DNA of 64,000 nucleotides from Blepharisma japonicum (lineage: Eukaryota; Ciliophora; Heterotrichea; Heterotrichida; Blepharismidae). The notes under the pieces were generated by a model that searched no databases, had not been told where the DNA came from, and worked only from the letters and a program-made list of their open reading frames with translations. The DNA is taken from contig CATKHK010000029.1 in NCBI GenBank assembly GCA_949751835.1, positions 248,001 to 312,000 of the forward strand, given 5' to 3'. A program made the position numbers and the translations under genes. Of the stretch, positions 1 through 11,261 are shown in pieces; position 1 is the first letter of the stretch; each line of letters opens with the position of its first letter.

Positions 1-1
1 G

Positions 2-856
2 AATTATTCTTGAAGGCTGGCACTGTCAATTGAAGATTTTGAAGCAGTCGATCGGGTAAAACTAAGTACAGTAAAGCAGCTAATAAGCTTTGATAAGAAA
101 ACTAATAGGAATTTAGGCTCCCAAATGCTGCAATTTGAAATTTCTGGGATCTGGCTATCTCCAGCAATTTCAGATGAAATCGAGCTGATAGTCAATACAA
201 AAATTTTGCCGCTAAAAATAAGCATTGATCAGCATTTAGTTGATTTTTGTATAGGTTTTATTGACAATAATGCAAAACCATCTCCAGAAAATCCATCGTT
301 TTCTGATATAGAAACAAAAAGGACGACTTTTATTCAGCGGCTTACTTTTGATGATATTTTTATAAACCTTGATTATATTCCTCATAAGATCAATAGAAAT
401 CTTTCTGGCGCAAATTTGTTGAATATTTTCCATATAGAGGATTTTAAAATTCACTTACCGAGAATAAGCATTACAAGTGCAAGAGATTTTCAACAAGCAA
501 TCGGAAAAGCGTGGGCATTTTGGCTTAAGCATCTTAAAGAGAGAGAATTTATAAAATTTATAAGCGGAATTGGTCCGCTCACTACAATAAAAAATTTAGG
601 CAGTGCTTTTTATGAAATAGCAAAATTGCCTTATAGTTCTAATTCTCAGTCAGATGGTGCAAAACAAGCTTTGCTGGGGTTAGTTAAAGCTGTATTTATA
701 GAGACGTTAAGACTTACTGAAACGGTGCTAGGAGGAGCCTACACTGTTTTGCAAACTATGGGAGTTGTTGCTGGCATTGATATGCCATCACGACAAATCT
801 TGATAGGGCCTTTAATAAAAGCTCAGCATGCTGTGGAGAGCCAAAAGTGAAGATAA
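2..856 (+). CDS. ATG2: ATG2 autophagy lipid-transfer protein, C-terminal part (5' truncated by window)
   Basis: The frame is open from the window edge, so the start lies upstream. 284 residues are visible. TGA at 11 and 848 are read as Trp and the stop is TAA at 854-856. The region with SGIGPLTTIKNLGSAF and the downstream LLGLVKAVFIETL matches the layout of the ATG2 C-terminal domain (ATG_C): a conserved G-I-x-P-L/I-x-x-x-x-N-x-G-S core followed by an amphipathic helix-rich tail. ATG2 family proteins are rod-shaped bridges that move lipids from ER to the growing autophagosome; the C-terminal part helps anchor to phagophore and lipid droplets. The related VPS13 family also carries an ATG2_C-like region, so this is the main alternative, but the tail length and the motif favour ATG2. 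Confidence 0.75.
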
Positions 857-1366
857 TAACTCTGTTCTTAATAAATTATACTCATGTTGGCAGTATTTAT
901 GGTAATCATAAATAACTCTGTTAATATTGCAATAGAATTAAAACAAAAATTCAATCTAGGGTAGATTATATGCACTAACATAAATATATAAATAGGAACT
1001 ATCCCAATAAATTCCCAAAAATTGATCCTTCTTTAAGCCTAAGAGAGAAATAAGCAGAGATTGAAACTGATAAAATATAAAACAATAAATCATTTCCAAA
1101 ATTTATATGATTTTTATTATTAAATATTTTGGCAATAAAATCTATATCATATTAGACTTTATAGCTAAATTGAATCAAATATTGTTTCTCGCTTGTCCTT
1201 GCACCTATAGTTTTGTGATTTTCTATTAGCAGTTATTTACAGTAATAATTATGATAATAAAATTATCTCAATTTCATTATTCAAACAACAGGTCTATTGA
1301 CAGACCTAAATAAAAGCAAGATATAAACGAGAACTTTTTTAATAAACGTAAGTTAGAATAAATTTA
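857..1366. other. AT-rich intergenic spacer
   Basis: No gene seen. Both neighbours are on the plus strand, so this holds the 3' end of the ATG2-like gene and the promoter of the next. A 6-bp inverted repeat (AGGTCT, 6-nt loop, AGACCT) lies at 1290-1307; it is short enough to be chance. Confidence 0.5.
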
Positions 1367-4216
1367 ATGGCCAAAGAGAAAAAAATCAGTCTTGGGGTGA
1401 AACTAAAGCTAATTACTCTTGTCCCATTGATTATTGGCATCTTACTTGCATCAGTGATATTCGTTTCCCTCTTATTTGATAAGCATACTCAATGGCTTTA
1501 CTCCATGAGAAGTGATTTAGTAAAAAGATCGAAAAATTTGCTTGAAGAAACAGCCCACTCCAGACGTTCAACTATATCAACCTACCTTTCCAATGTAAAT
1601 TTCATATAGAATGCCCTTTATGAGCAGTTTTTGCGAGGTGTTTATGACGCAATAGACATCGGAAATATTACCCTTACAACTGATATTACAAAGCCGTCCT
1701 ATGTGAATGGAAGGGATACAAGTTCATCAGGATCCTATCCAGACACGACGAAATCTGTATTTATGAGTCCTTCAAATTCTGACCCATCCACATCTGCTTG
1801 TTACACTAAGCTAGAATTACTAGATATTCTGATGAGAGTTATATATGCTGATTCCAATGACTCGACTCTTCATCAAATTGGCTTTACTTTTAGTAGTGAT
1901 GGCCTTGATTATAGGTATCCTGTGCAAGATATGAGCAGTTTGTCAGGGAATTTTGATTATACAAGCACATGCTCACAAGCAAGCTCTAGTTATGACGCGA
2001 GATGCACTCAAACTTACAATTACTTGAAAAACGGTGTCAATGGGAAAACTCAAAAATTGGTGATTTACTATGAAAATGAGCTAATGAATACATTAAATAA
2101 CCCTAGCTATGGTACTTTTGCTTATTATACAACTAACAAAACTTTTACTCAGTTTATTAAGGAAATTGAATATGTGACAACTTTTTTTAGTGAAAAAGAT
2201 GGGACATGGACATTAGCAAAGGAAGAAGAGGATATTGATGGTTTCAAAAACAAGGCACTTGGGGAGGTCTTGTTTCCTGACGAAAGTGATTTAGCTGATA
2301 GGGTTATAACGAACTTGCTCCCACTGATGCATGATAGTGTTGATATTTTAGCTAAATTATATGGTTTGATTGCTACTGAATACGTAGCAGTCTCTCCAAC
2401 CAATATCACAATGACCAATGTTAGATATACTGAATACCAAGACTCGTATACAGCTGGGATGTATAAAACCAGAACTGCCATTCTAATTGACTGAAACAAT
2501 TTTATAACTACAGTTGTTGATATCATTACAGGCCAGACTATTGTATTTGCAGTTCTTTTATTCATGACTATTGTTTCTTCTGTTTTACTAAACAAAGCTT
2601 TGGTTTATAAAATCACTCATCCAATCACAGTGATCATTCAAGATTTAGAAAGCGAAAAAGGAAGCAGCCGAGCCTATCATTTGTATAATAAAGAAATCAA
2701 TGAAATTTTCAAGTATGTAGAGCTAACAAATTTGTCAGAAAAATTCATAGACCCATCATTCTTAAAAAACCCTAAGCCTGATGAAAGAATAGCAAATTTG
2801 AAAGAAGCTAGGAGGTTTTTCAAAAGAGTGAATAATAAAAGAGGGGTTTCTATTACAAATAACTTAATTGGGAATATTAATTATAGAGATCAAGATTATG
2901 ATAAAGCTATAAAATATTATCAAAAAGCTTTACAAGCTATGGAAGACTTAGAAAAAATTGTGCTTTTACAAGAGGAAGAAGAAGCGAAGTTGACAGAAGA
3001 AGAAAAAGAAAATCTGAGGAAGAAAACTGGAAAAATTACAGTAGGATGGGAAGAAGAAAAAGCTTTTCTGAAGGAAAATATCTGTGAAAGAATCCTCCAG
3101 CTGTGCATGGGAAAACAAATGGGGCTTTTGCATGGCACGCGAAACTTAATGGAGCTTAGATCAGACTGAAAAGACCTTCTAAATTTACAATCAAAAGTCG
3201 TCCAAGTCTACTACAACACCCGTACTCATTATTTGAGAATTTTAAAAATTTTAGTAGACTTAGCCTTGGCTTTTCAAAGTTTACAATATTTCCACTCAGC
3301 TTTAGAAATTTTAGAAATTGTAGAAGATGAACTTAATAAGTTAGAAACTTTGCAGCATCCTGATATAGATATTGATATAGTTAGACTAAAAAGACTTGGG
3401 GTAAATATAAATGAAGATGAAGGAGTCATGAAGCTTCATTTTGCAGTGCCAACCCTTGACTTTGAAAAAGATATATTAAGACAAATGATTCTTTATAGAA
3501 GAGGCATGATTCTAAAAGAAACTGACAGATTCCAAGAAGCTGGCTATGCGCTTACAGAAGCGATTGAAAACGGTGGGTACTTTGATCCTTATATAAGGCA
3601 GCAATGCTTAGCTGAACTTATAAAAATGATGAAAAAGTTTGCAATTAAAACAGAAATTGATGAGCTTCATTCTTTGCATAAAGATTTCTCTTCACAAGGA
3701 AAAGCATTACTGTTCTTGCTAAGGTACAATTTTAATGATAACTCCAAGCTGAACAGAAAGCTTGCGAATTTTATTACTAATGAGCTTAATGATCCAACCA
3801 ACTATATAGGAGCTTCAACGATGTCGTTAAATTCTCCTGTAAAATTAGACATTGAGAAAAGAGACATGGCTGGAATTGATTTAGAAAATATGATTATGAG
3901 AGCTAAATCGGTTTCTGCAAATGATCACCCTTACGACTTGATAATGAAGTGGAATAAATTTTTCCCTGATAAAAGTAGCGAAAAATATATCATCATTATA
4001 TTGAAAGATTTGCCGTTTAGCATACAAATTGCGAAGGAAGATGATTTAGCAGCAGTAATTGATAAAACGATGAAGTATATAGTTATACCGATTGGGTTTG
4101 CATTGCCAACGGAGTTTGAGAAATATTTGTCAGAAAACAATGGATACATAATAGAAATCCAAGATGACAGTGCTATCGATGAAGCATTTGAAGCTGTGAA
4201 ACGTATCATGGGATAA
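1367..4216 (+). CDS. Two-TM receptor-like protein: extracellular sensor region, HAMP-like linker, TPR, C-terminal alpha/beta domain
   Basis: 944 aa after removal of the 15-nt intron 1595-1609; TGA at 2492 and 3167 are Trp. A first TM segment (about residues 14-34), a roughly 350-residue Cys-containing lumenal or extracellular region, and a second TM (about 384-404) give the topology of Cache-type sensor proteins. Directly after TM2 comes a stretch resembling a HAMP linker (YKITHPITVIIQDLE). Residues about 485-530 contain a recognisable TPR (YDKAIKYYQKALQAME), and further helical repeats follow to about 800. The last 100 residues (YIIIILKDLPFSI onward) look like half of a von Willebrand A-like fold but lack a DxSxS metal site. 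No kinase, phosphatase or cyclase output domain is visible, so signalling would go through TPR-bound partners (inference). Ligand unknown. Confidence 0.6.
1595..1609 (+). other. 15-nt spliceosomal intron
   Basis: GTAAATTTCATATAG sits on a codon boundary. It contains an in-frame TAG, so the receptor-like gene would end after 80 codons if it were retained; removal restores the frame that continues to 4216. The length and GT-TAG ends match the 15-nt introns of heterotrich ciliates. Confidence 0.9.
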
Positions 4217-4413
4217 ATTTAATTATTTCAGTTTAGATTAGAATAATAAAATCTGATTTATTATAATTGCTATATTGTCTGTTTGATTTGTATATTTGTA
4301 AGTTATAGATTATATAAAAGTAAAATAGGATTGCTTTCTGTAAAGTAGCCAAACAAAATAAGTTCAATTAATGGATATTAATTTGATGTAAGCATGAATT
4401 TTATAAGAAAAAA

Positions 4414-5028
4414 ATGGAAGTGCAAAGAATTAGCCATAATATTTTTACTCTGCTTGATGAAGAGTTAGCGACTGCTCCTCCAAGCTATCCTATGATAGTT
4501 TCTATTTCTGAAGGGATTAGACCAACAATATATTCGAAATCTCAGCCTAAAATAAAAGGATCCTTAGAAGAGCCCAGAAGCAGTCCTAAAGAAATTCATA
4601 TCAGATCAAATAGAAGACCTTCCCCTCCTAATAATAGGAAATCCCGCACTGGCCTAAGCAATGATATAAAGAAGCAAGGCGCTGGACTGTATAATTGGGG
4701 AGAATACATTCCGAAGACCTTTAAAGATAAAGAAAAAGTTGATGTACAAGGAGATGAAGCATTAATACCTGATACTGAAATTGCTGAAGAAGGTGAAATT
4801 AAGGTAAAATCTCAAGAAAACGGATTTTTAACTATGTCGGAATATTTAGGGCTTGAAGAAAATGAGGAAGCAAAAGAAGGGGATTTAATTGATAATATTG
4901 TGGATTTTACAAAAAAGACAGTTAAAAAAGCTAAAGAATTGTTTAAAAAAGTGGAAAAAGAATTAGAAAAGGGAGAGCCTCCAGAATTTAAAGAAAATGA
5001 CTTCCCTGAGCTTAAATCATTTAAATAA
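4414..5028 (+). CDS. SERBP1/HABP4/Stm1-like ribosome-associated protein
   Basis: 204 aa, charged and mostly disordered, no TM. Four short motifs occur in the order seen in animal SERBP1: an Arg-rich stretch then RTGL; KKQGAGLYNWG (SERBP1 has a Lys/Arg-G-x-G-x-x-NWG core); LTMSEY (SERBP1 L-T-x-D-E-W); and near the C-terminus a FPEL element (SERBP1 ends near FPAL). This family threads through the mRNA channel of idle 80S ribosomes and clamps the subunits together during dormancy. Between NWG and LTMSEY the protein is acidic; the C-terminal helix (about 160-190) is Lys/Glu-rich. Only motif order supports the assignment, not overall identity. The next gene is on the opposite strand, with facing 3' ends. 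Confidence 0.6.
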   Translation: MEVQRISHNIFTLLDEELATAPPSYPMIVSISEGIRPTIYSKSQPKIKGSLEEPRSSPKEIHIRSNRRPSPPNNRKSRTGLSNDIKKQGAGLYNWGEYIPKTFKDKEKVDVQGDEALIPDTEIAEEGEIKVKSQENGFLTMSEYLGLEENEEAKEGDLIDNIVDFTKKTVKKAKELFKKVEKELEKGEPPEFKENDFPELKSFK

Positions 5029-5357
5029 TTTTGATAATTTTGGGTCGGTTTAATTTCTGATCAGAATCCATTTTTGGCCATCTGTAATTTATGAATATAA
5101 ATTTTATGGAGCATATTATTTAATTTTTACTGGGATTTGAAAGTTATTTAAGTGGAATATTATAAATTTAAGTCTTAAAAGCTGTAGTTTTATTTCAAAA
5201 TGTTTGGAGACTATCAAAATTTGTGTTAATAATCGAATTTATATATATAATGCTATATAACTTCTTTGAATAAATAACTGCTTCTATATTATCTTTTTCT
5301 CCTGCCATAATCAACTATAGACAAAATTTCAATAGAAAGCTAAAATTATTATTATTT
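5029..5357. other. Convergent AT-rich spacer
   Basis: Lies between two convergent 3' ends. No open frame or RNA signature seen. Confidence 0.5.
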
Positions 5358-7019
5358 TTATTCAATTAGATACTCCCAACTCCCTTGCAATTTAGAGTAA
5401 AAATAATGCGAAGTTATATAACTAGGAGCTCCAAATCTGTCACATTCAAATACTTCATCAAAAACATCACTCTGCAGTCTACAATAAATATATCTTTGGC
5501 ATCTCTCGTCGCATTTATTTGCCTCAAACAAGTATTGTCCCATCCAATTGGCATAATAAGTCTGAGCAAAATCTTTATCAGTTTTCATGCTCTCTGCAAT
5601 TTTTTCAAAAGAACTTGGAGAGAGATCAGCCATATTGTACTCATCTTTAAAGTTAAAAACTTCTTCAAAAAGTGCTTTATCATCTGGGCTTCTGTATTTA
5701 TATAAAGGCAACCTATATTGATGAATATTTACTAAATGATGAGTTTGCCAATCATATTCATAAAGTCTAAATGATGGGTTGTGGTCTGTATAAGTCCCAA
5801 AAGATGGAGAGGCAAATAAAACCCCTGGCGAAGATGCACCAGGTATAAGAGAATGGACAACAAAAAATTCATCATTATGAGTGTGCCCAAAAAACTGACC
5901 TCTGATAGTATTTTGGAAGCGGTTGACAAGGACTCTGTAGTGTCTTGACCAGTGTGAGTCCATATAAGAATCCCCATTTGGAATATGTCCTAAGATTATT
6001 ACAGGTTCATTTTTCTGTTCAGCTGAATACAGCTCTTTCCGGAGCCAGGCTAACATTCCAGCAGGATCTGTATTATTTAAAATTAGCCACGTATTTAGTA
6101 CATCCCCAAGTTCATTATTTAGTCCTAAAATCCTGAAGCCAGTCTTTTTATCAAAAGCTGAATAAAATCCATTAGCGCTAAATTGTTTTATTTGGTCATC
6201 TCCAAGCCATCCTTTCCACAGCTTCGATAACTCTCTTATGAGCTGCTTTTCATGATCTGGTTTAAACAAATCAAGAGGGAAACACTCATGATTTCCAATT
6301 ATAGGATATACAGGTAGGGATAATTCTTTCTTAAACATTTTTACCAGCTTTTTAGTGACATCCATTTCTTTTTCTCTTTCATAAGCCCACACGTCGTGAG
6401 GGGGGTTATCCCCAGTCCAAGCCACAAATTTTATATTTTCCATTTCTTTTACTTGCTTTAAAAACATTTCTACAGTTTGCGAAGGAACATCACATTTTCC
6501 TAATGTGCCCCAGTATCCTGCATCTCCTGTCCCATTTCTGCAGCATAATGGAGAATTGCAGTTTGAGTCAGATCCTGGAATGTAGAAAAAGTCTGCATGA
6601 ATATCAGTCACTTGTAAAACCATGAAGGTTTTGTCGCCTGTTTCTGGCCATGGTTGGATTTCGGGCATGTCTTTAAGGATTTCTTCTTCATAAGCGGTAA
6701 AATTTTCCATTAAATACTGAGGTGTTGGACAGACACCAAAGCTGGAACACACAAATTCAGGGCTTAAATATTTGCCTGTAACAGCGTCAGTATATGATTT
6801 ACCGAAAATTCTGATAAGTCCTTGGCAGATGTCATGGTGTTCGAAAACTGAACAAAGATTGATAAGAAAATCTTCTCCTGATCTAATTACAAGGTTATTA
6901 TCAATAGCTTCATGTAACGCCTTAACCATTAGATGGCAAGAAGCGCAATCAAGGTTGGTATGTGAATCATATGCAGATGTAAGAAAAACTAGGAGAAAGA
7001 TCACCAAATAACCCTTCAT
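5358..7019 (-). CDS. Secreted acid sphingomyelinase-like phosphodiesterase
   Basis: 553 aa. Signal peptide (about 1-17), then a saposin-B domain with paired cysteines (CASCHLMVKALHEA at about 25-38), a linker, and a calcineurin-type metallophosphoesterase domain from about 130. The metal and catalytic motifs are all present: DIHAD, GDNPPHDVW, GNHE, GHIPNGD and GHTHNDEF. This is the SMPD1 architecture; the enzyme hydrolyses sphingomyelin or related phospholipids in lysosomes or outside the cell. The C-terminal Cys pair region (CDERCQRYIYC) also fits the family. All twelve Trp codons are TGG and none is TGA, unlike several neighbours, which suggests selection against UGA here. Substrate specificity within the ASM/ASML group cannot be told. 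Confidence 0.9.
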   Translation of the reverse strand: MKGYLVIFLLVFLTSAYDSHTNLDCASCHLMVKALHEAIDNNLVIRSGEDFLINLCSVFEHHDICQGLIRIFGKSYTDAVTGKYLSPEFVCSSFGVCPTPQYLMENFTAYEEEILKDMPEIQPWPETGDKTFMVLQVTDIHADFFYIPGSDSNCNSPLCCRNGTGDAGYWGTLGKCDVPSQTVEMFLKQVKEMENIKFVAWTGDNPPHDVWAYEREKEMDVTKKLVKMFKKELSLPVYPIIGNHECFPLDLFKPDHEKQLIRELSKLWKGWLGDDQIKQFSANGFYSAFDKKTGFRILGLNNELGDVLNTWLILNNTDPAGMLAWLRKELYSAEQKNEPVIILGHIPNGDSYMDSHWSRHYRVLVNRFQNTIRGQFFGHTHNDEFFVVHSLIPGASSPGVLFASPSFGTYTDHNPSFRLYEYDWQTHHLVNIHQYRLPLYKYRSPDDKALFEEVFNFKDEYNMADLSPSSFEKIAESMKTDKDFAQTYYANWMGQYLFEANKCDERCQRYIYCRLQSDVFDEVFECDRFGAPSYITSHYFYSKLQGSWEYLIE

Positions 7020-7782
7020 AATTTATTTATTTTATTTATAATTCCTTTATCAGCTTATTATTAATATTATAAATCTAATGATCAGAAAATTAATAATTAC
7101 TCAATAGGGAAATTAACTAAAACTGATAATATGTGGCTAAAAATGGCTTTGTATAAAAAGGTCTGGCCAGTGCTATATATTTAATAAATTATTATTAGAG
7201 ATATAGATAAAATAATTTTACTTTGATTATATAGTTTAGCTTTTATGAAAAATTATGTTTCTTAAGGCATGCTAATAAAATATAATTCAGAATCAAATAT
7301 TATATCATATTTAAAAGGTCTCACATATAAAATGTAATTTAAACTCTTATTAGTGATGCTGGAAAATTATTTAATCTTCAGGATAAATCGAAACAGTTTT
7401 AACTATTTTATGAATAATTTTGTTTTATTATCAAATATGATGTCGGTATAAATTTATATCAAAGTCCCAATTAAGATTAAAGTAAAACTTTATTATTTGA
7501 AAATGTAACACAAGTAAAATATAATCACAATAAGATTTATCCATAAACCCATAAGATTGAATATTTAATCTTGATTATCAATAACTTTTGAATTTTTTTA
7601 TGTTAAACCGAATATATATTAGTTTACACGATTTATTTTTAAAATATTTAATAAAAATTAATCATTGAAAATATAAATATTTTCATATCTCAACATTATT
7701 AAAAGCACCAACTCAAAATTGCGCATATAACTGCTAAAATTCATGAAACAATACTAACATAGATTTCCATAATTTAAAAATA
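7020..7782. other. Long AT-rich divergent spacer
   Basis: Promoter region shared by the minus-strand sphingomyelinase and the next plus-strand gene. Very AT-rich with stops in all frames. No repeat array or RNA gene recognised. Confidence 0.5.
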
Positions 7783-9588
7783 ATGAATACAAATCTCTTG
7801 AACTCAAAACCTCAAAGCACACGAAACAGACTGAGCATTCCCAATCATCCTTATGAATGAAATGACCGGTTTTGGCTTGGTAGAATAAGCGATGTTTTAC
7901 CTGAAATTTCTTGTAATTTATATCTAGTAAAAAGAGCTTACTCAGGCTCTTTGACTGCTCGGGCAAATTTAAGATCAGCTGTGTCTCTTTCAACTAATTC
8001 TTTACTGAAATCAAGGCCTAATACAGGAATTTCTCCGAAAATTATAAATTTGGAAAAGGAGATATTTAACTTAAAAACCAAGCTTGATTTTTCATATGAC
8101 GCCAAAAACGTCCCTGATTTTCATAAAAATCTTTTTCGCACATTTTTATCACTTCTTAAGGATCCTAACTTACAATTAGAAGCGCTCAAAACTGAGCTCA
8201 CTAATATAAAAAGAAACTCCGCACCTATTATCTGTGTGATTTCTGCTATAAAAGAAAGAGAAGCTTTATTGCAAAAACTGAAAGAAAAAGTAGCTGATGA
8301 AGATTTAGCAAGAAAAGACTTGACAAAATCACTATTTCTGCTAGAAGTTGGAGAATTAATCAAAGAAGTCAGATTGAAAAGTCTTGAAGTTGTTGATAGT
8401 GTCAAAGTCTGGAAAAGCTGCTTGCAAATGCCAGCAGCAAGATTTCTATGAAATGATGAGGAATACTTTGAAACAATGAAAAAAGATTACCAATTTTTAC
8501 TAGAAAGTCCAGTCGCTAAGGCTTTAAATTTTCCAACAAAATGCACAACATTTTTTATACAACTTAAAACTCAAAGGTAGAGAGTAAATAGAAATGAGCA
8601 TTATGGGCAAGAATCCAAGAATTTTTTCAAAGTAAACCCACAGCTTCAAGCAAGAATTTTAAGTGCATATCACACTTTAGGGATTGAAGTAACAAAGGTA
8701 TCTCTAGTTAAGAAAAGAAAAGTAAGACAATCAAGAAATCCAACAATTCAGTTAAATTTTAATTTCCAACTTTCTTCCTTAGAAGAAAGGCCAAGCCAAT
8801 GAGATAGTAGCGACAGTGAAGATGAAGCTCAAAATATCATGGCTCTTGCAATAGAGTTTCAGGAGCAATTTTTATTTGAGCATTCTGATAGACTGACTAA
8901 CGATATTGTCAGCGAGAGCTGTAGAGAAATGATCTCGGCGAGTTTGGTGCTTTTTTCCAGTTCAGTCCTAGATAAATACATAACTGAAGTCCTTGCCCAG
9001 CAAATACACCAGGTAGCAATGGTCGCATATCAAGAAACTACTGATAGCGAGTATATCGATTTTCAGCTTCAGATTATACAAAATGCGATGGAAGAGATTC
9101 TATTAGAATCTTCCGAGGACACTAGTTCATGTCATTTAGCTGAATTAATTTCAAGTGTTATGAGTGATGGGTTGAACTTCACAGAAATTGCACAGGAAGC
9201 TATGGATGAAGAAAATAGCTGAAATGTAAGGATTATTGTGCTAATATTTGAAGAGCTGGTTAGAGATTTACTAGAAGAGGAATGATTTGAAATTTTTATT
9301 GAGGACACATTGAGTTACACAAGGTTAGATGATATGTGAAATATACTTCCATTGCATGCACAGAAGCAGCTGTATAAAACGGACAGAGAAAAAATACATA
9401 ACAAAATGGCTGAAGATATTTATTTCGAAATTTTAAACAATGTGGTAGGTGACATATGGACTTTTAGGATTGCATGAGCTGTAAAAAACAACGAAGACGA
9501 CGACAGCATGGACAAAATTTTTCCTGTTAGAGAAGAAAGGTCATCAAAACGTCGAAATACAAGAATCAATATTCCTATCCATAATTAA
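7783..9588 (+). CDS. Large conserved-looking protein of unknown function
   Basis: 596 aa after removal of the 15-nt intron 8577-8591; at least six TGA codons are read as Trp. ATG at 7783 is the only in-frame ATG after the upstream TAA. The N-terminal 60 residues are Trp/Arg/Leu-rich. A coiled-coil region (about 90-200, NLEKEIFNLKTKLDF onward) is followed by a basic patch (VKKRKVRQSRN) and then a long acidic helical half rich in Glu, Leu and Ile. There is no TM, signal peptide or catalytic motif. I do not recognise the family. The paired Glu/Leu helices suggest a cytoskeletal or ciliary structural protein, but this is only inference. Without TGA reassignment and splicing it would be broken into at least four pieces. 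Confidence 0.75.
8577..8591 (+). other. 15-nt spliceosomal intron
   Basis: GTAGAGAGTAAATAG splits a codon after its second base (phase 2). Retention would put TAG in frame at 8578-8580; removal keeps the frame of the unknown-function gene open. Confidence 0.85.
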
Positions 9589-9654
9589 TTTATTCCATTT
9601 TATAGTCATACACATAATATAATTTTGCCTTAAATAGGAAAATAATTTTTTCTA

Positions 9655-10425
9655 ATGAGTTCTGCAACGATCCCATACATTGGAAGCCAAATCAGCTTAA
9701 TTTCTAAGTCTGATATTCGATACGAAGGCACACTTCACTCAATTGACCCAAACGAGCACACTGTTTCTTTATCAAATGTACGATCTTTTGGTACTGAAGG
9801 CCGCCGAATTGACGGCAAGCAAATCCCTCCTTCTTCTGATCTTTATGAATTTATCATATTCAGAGGCTCAGATATCAAAGATCTTTCAGTGATACAAGCG
9901 ACCCCAATTCTTAATGACTCAGCAATCATAAAAGCAAATATCAAAGAAAATCAGCCAAATCTTAAAGATCCACAGCCTGCAGCTAGAGAGTTTGAGCCTC
10001 ATCAAAGATATGAAAATAGGCCAGCTTCAAGACCTTATCAAAACCGAACAGGCAGAGGCGAGCTTCATGAAAACATTAATGAAGACTTAAAAGAGCAGCT
10101 AAAAGAAGATTTCGACTTCCAAGAAGAAGCCCCACTAGAAAAGCCTGCTAAACCCGAGTCCACCAAAGGTTATGACAAGAAAACGAGTTTTTTTGACAGC
10201 ATTTCTTGCAAAAGTTCAGAAAACGAGATTCCTTTTGATAGGCAAAAACAAAAAGAAATGGATGCTGAAACCTTTGGAGAGGACTATGTAGCCAATGGTG
10301 AAAGAGAATTAAGAAGAGCTTCACAGAGGGGAAGAAGAAGAGGAAATAGAGGGATGAATAGAGGTGGAAGAGGTGAATACAGAGGCCAAGGTAGGTATAA
10401 CCAAGGTTATGATACTAAATTCTAA
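9655..10425 (+). CDS. LSM14: LSM14/Scd6/RAP55-family mRNP protein
   Basis: 256 aa with the complete family architecture. An N-terminal divergent LSm fold (about 1-80; YIGSQISLISKSDIRYEGTL and VRSFGTEGR) is followed by a linker, an FDF-type helix (KKTSFFDSIS), a TFG box (ETFGEDYV) and a C-terminal RGG-rich tail (RGRRRGNRGMNRGGRGEYRG). Scd6/LSM14 proteins bind 4E-factors and DDX6 helicases to repress translation and build P-bodies or RNP granules. Only 66 bp separate it from the upstream gene's stop and 44 bp from the next ATG. Confidence 0.92.
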   Translation: MSSATIPYIGSQISLISKSDIRYEGTLHSIDPNEHTVSLSNVRSFGTEGRRIDGKQIPPSSDLYEFIIFRGSDIKDLSVIQATPILNDSAIIKANIKENQPNLKDPQPAAREFEPHQRYENRPASRPYQNRTGRGELHENINEDLKEQLKEDFDFQEEAPLEKPAKPESTKGYDKKTSFFDSISCKSSENEIPFDRQKQKEMDAETFGEDYVANGERELRRASQRGRRRGNRGMNRGGRGEYRGQGRYNQGYDTKF

Positions 10426-10469
10426 ATCCTCATGCTAGTAAATCATTTCTGCTAAAATTTCATAATTAA

Positions 10470-10880
10470 ATGGATAAGTATTTTCCTGGATATGTCAAAG
10501 GGATAAGTAGCGCTATTGCTTTAATGAAAATCGATTTCAGCCAAAAAGAATTGACAAAAATATCTGAACAAGGCCCTGAAGTTGCTGATTTCTTAAAATC
10601 TTTACAGATTTGTAAGAGGAAACAAGATGAAAAAGAAAAAGCAAAATGTGTAGCTGTGAATCTGGCTCAAGGAAACTGTAAAAAAGAGTTTTTTCTTGTC
10701 GGAGAGTGCATTAAGAGCTTGCAGCACCCAAAATTCCCTGAAAAACATAGGACTCAGCATTATTGTTCCAACGTAGATTCAAGTCTTGATGATTGTTTGT
10801 CAAGCCTTACTAGTAAAGTTTTATTCGCTTTATCAGACTTACCTATTGAGGCTTCGCCGAATATTCGAGAAATAGACTAA
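10470..10880 (+). CDS. Small CX9C cysteine-motif protein, probably mitochondrial intermembrane space
   Basis: 136 aa, no TM. It contains two exact CX9C spacings (CKKEFFLVGEC and CSNVDSSLDDC) preceded by a CX11C pair (CKRKQDEKEKAKC). Twin CX9C helices are oxidised by the Mia40 relay and mark small intermembrane-space proteins, including respiratory assembly factors and subunits. The family within this group is not recognisable. It follows the LSM14-like gene by 44 bp on the same strand. Confidence 0.7.
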   Translation: MDKYFPGYVKGISSAIALMKIDFSQKELTKISEQGPEVADFLKSLQICKRKQDEKEKAKCVAVNLAQGNCKKEFFLVGECIKSLQHPKFPEKHRTQHYCSNVDSSLDDCLSSLTSKVLFALSDLPIEASPNIREID

Positions 10881-11261
10881 AACAGCAATTAATAATTTAT
10901 GAAATTTATGTAGCTAATATGAATAGATAAGGCCTCAAGTAAGAAAAATATCAAAAAGAGCCAGATATGAAGATCATTATTCAGGATGCGCACAATTAGT
11001 ATAGCCAATATAATGCTGAAACCAATTGAAGATTGCAAGAAAGAGCAATTTATAGATTTATATTCCAATATAAAAAGCTATCAATCCTCACTCATATCTA
11101 CTCCTCTTTTTATTTCAAAATTATCACAAAAATCACCGATGCTCTCTGATCCCAATTGATTTTTCAAAAATATCCCTTTACATATCTTTCTAACTTAATA
11201 TTTTCTCCCAATTTTCTTTCTTCTTATATTTATCTAACTTTATTTTAAAGAAAGAGATTAT
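10881..11261. other. Convergent AT-rich spacer
   Basis: Sits between convergent genes. T-rich toward 11261. Nothing recognised. Confidence 0.5.

Noticed and set aside
1290-1307. AGGTCT/AGACCT hairpin as an element end
   Set aside because: Six base pairs in 500 bp of AT-rich DNA is not significant, and no partner copy was seen.
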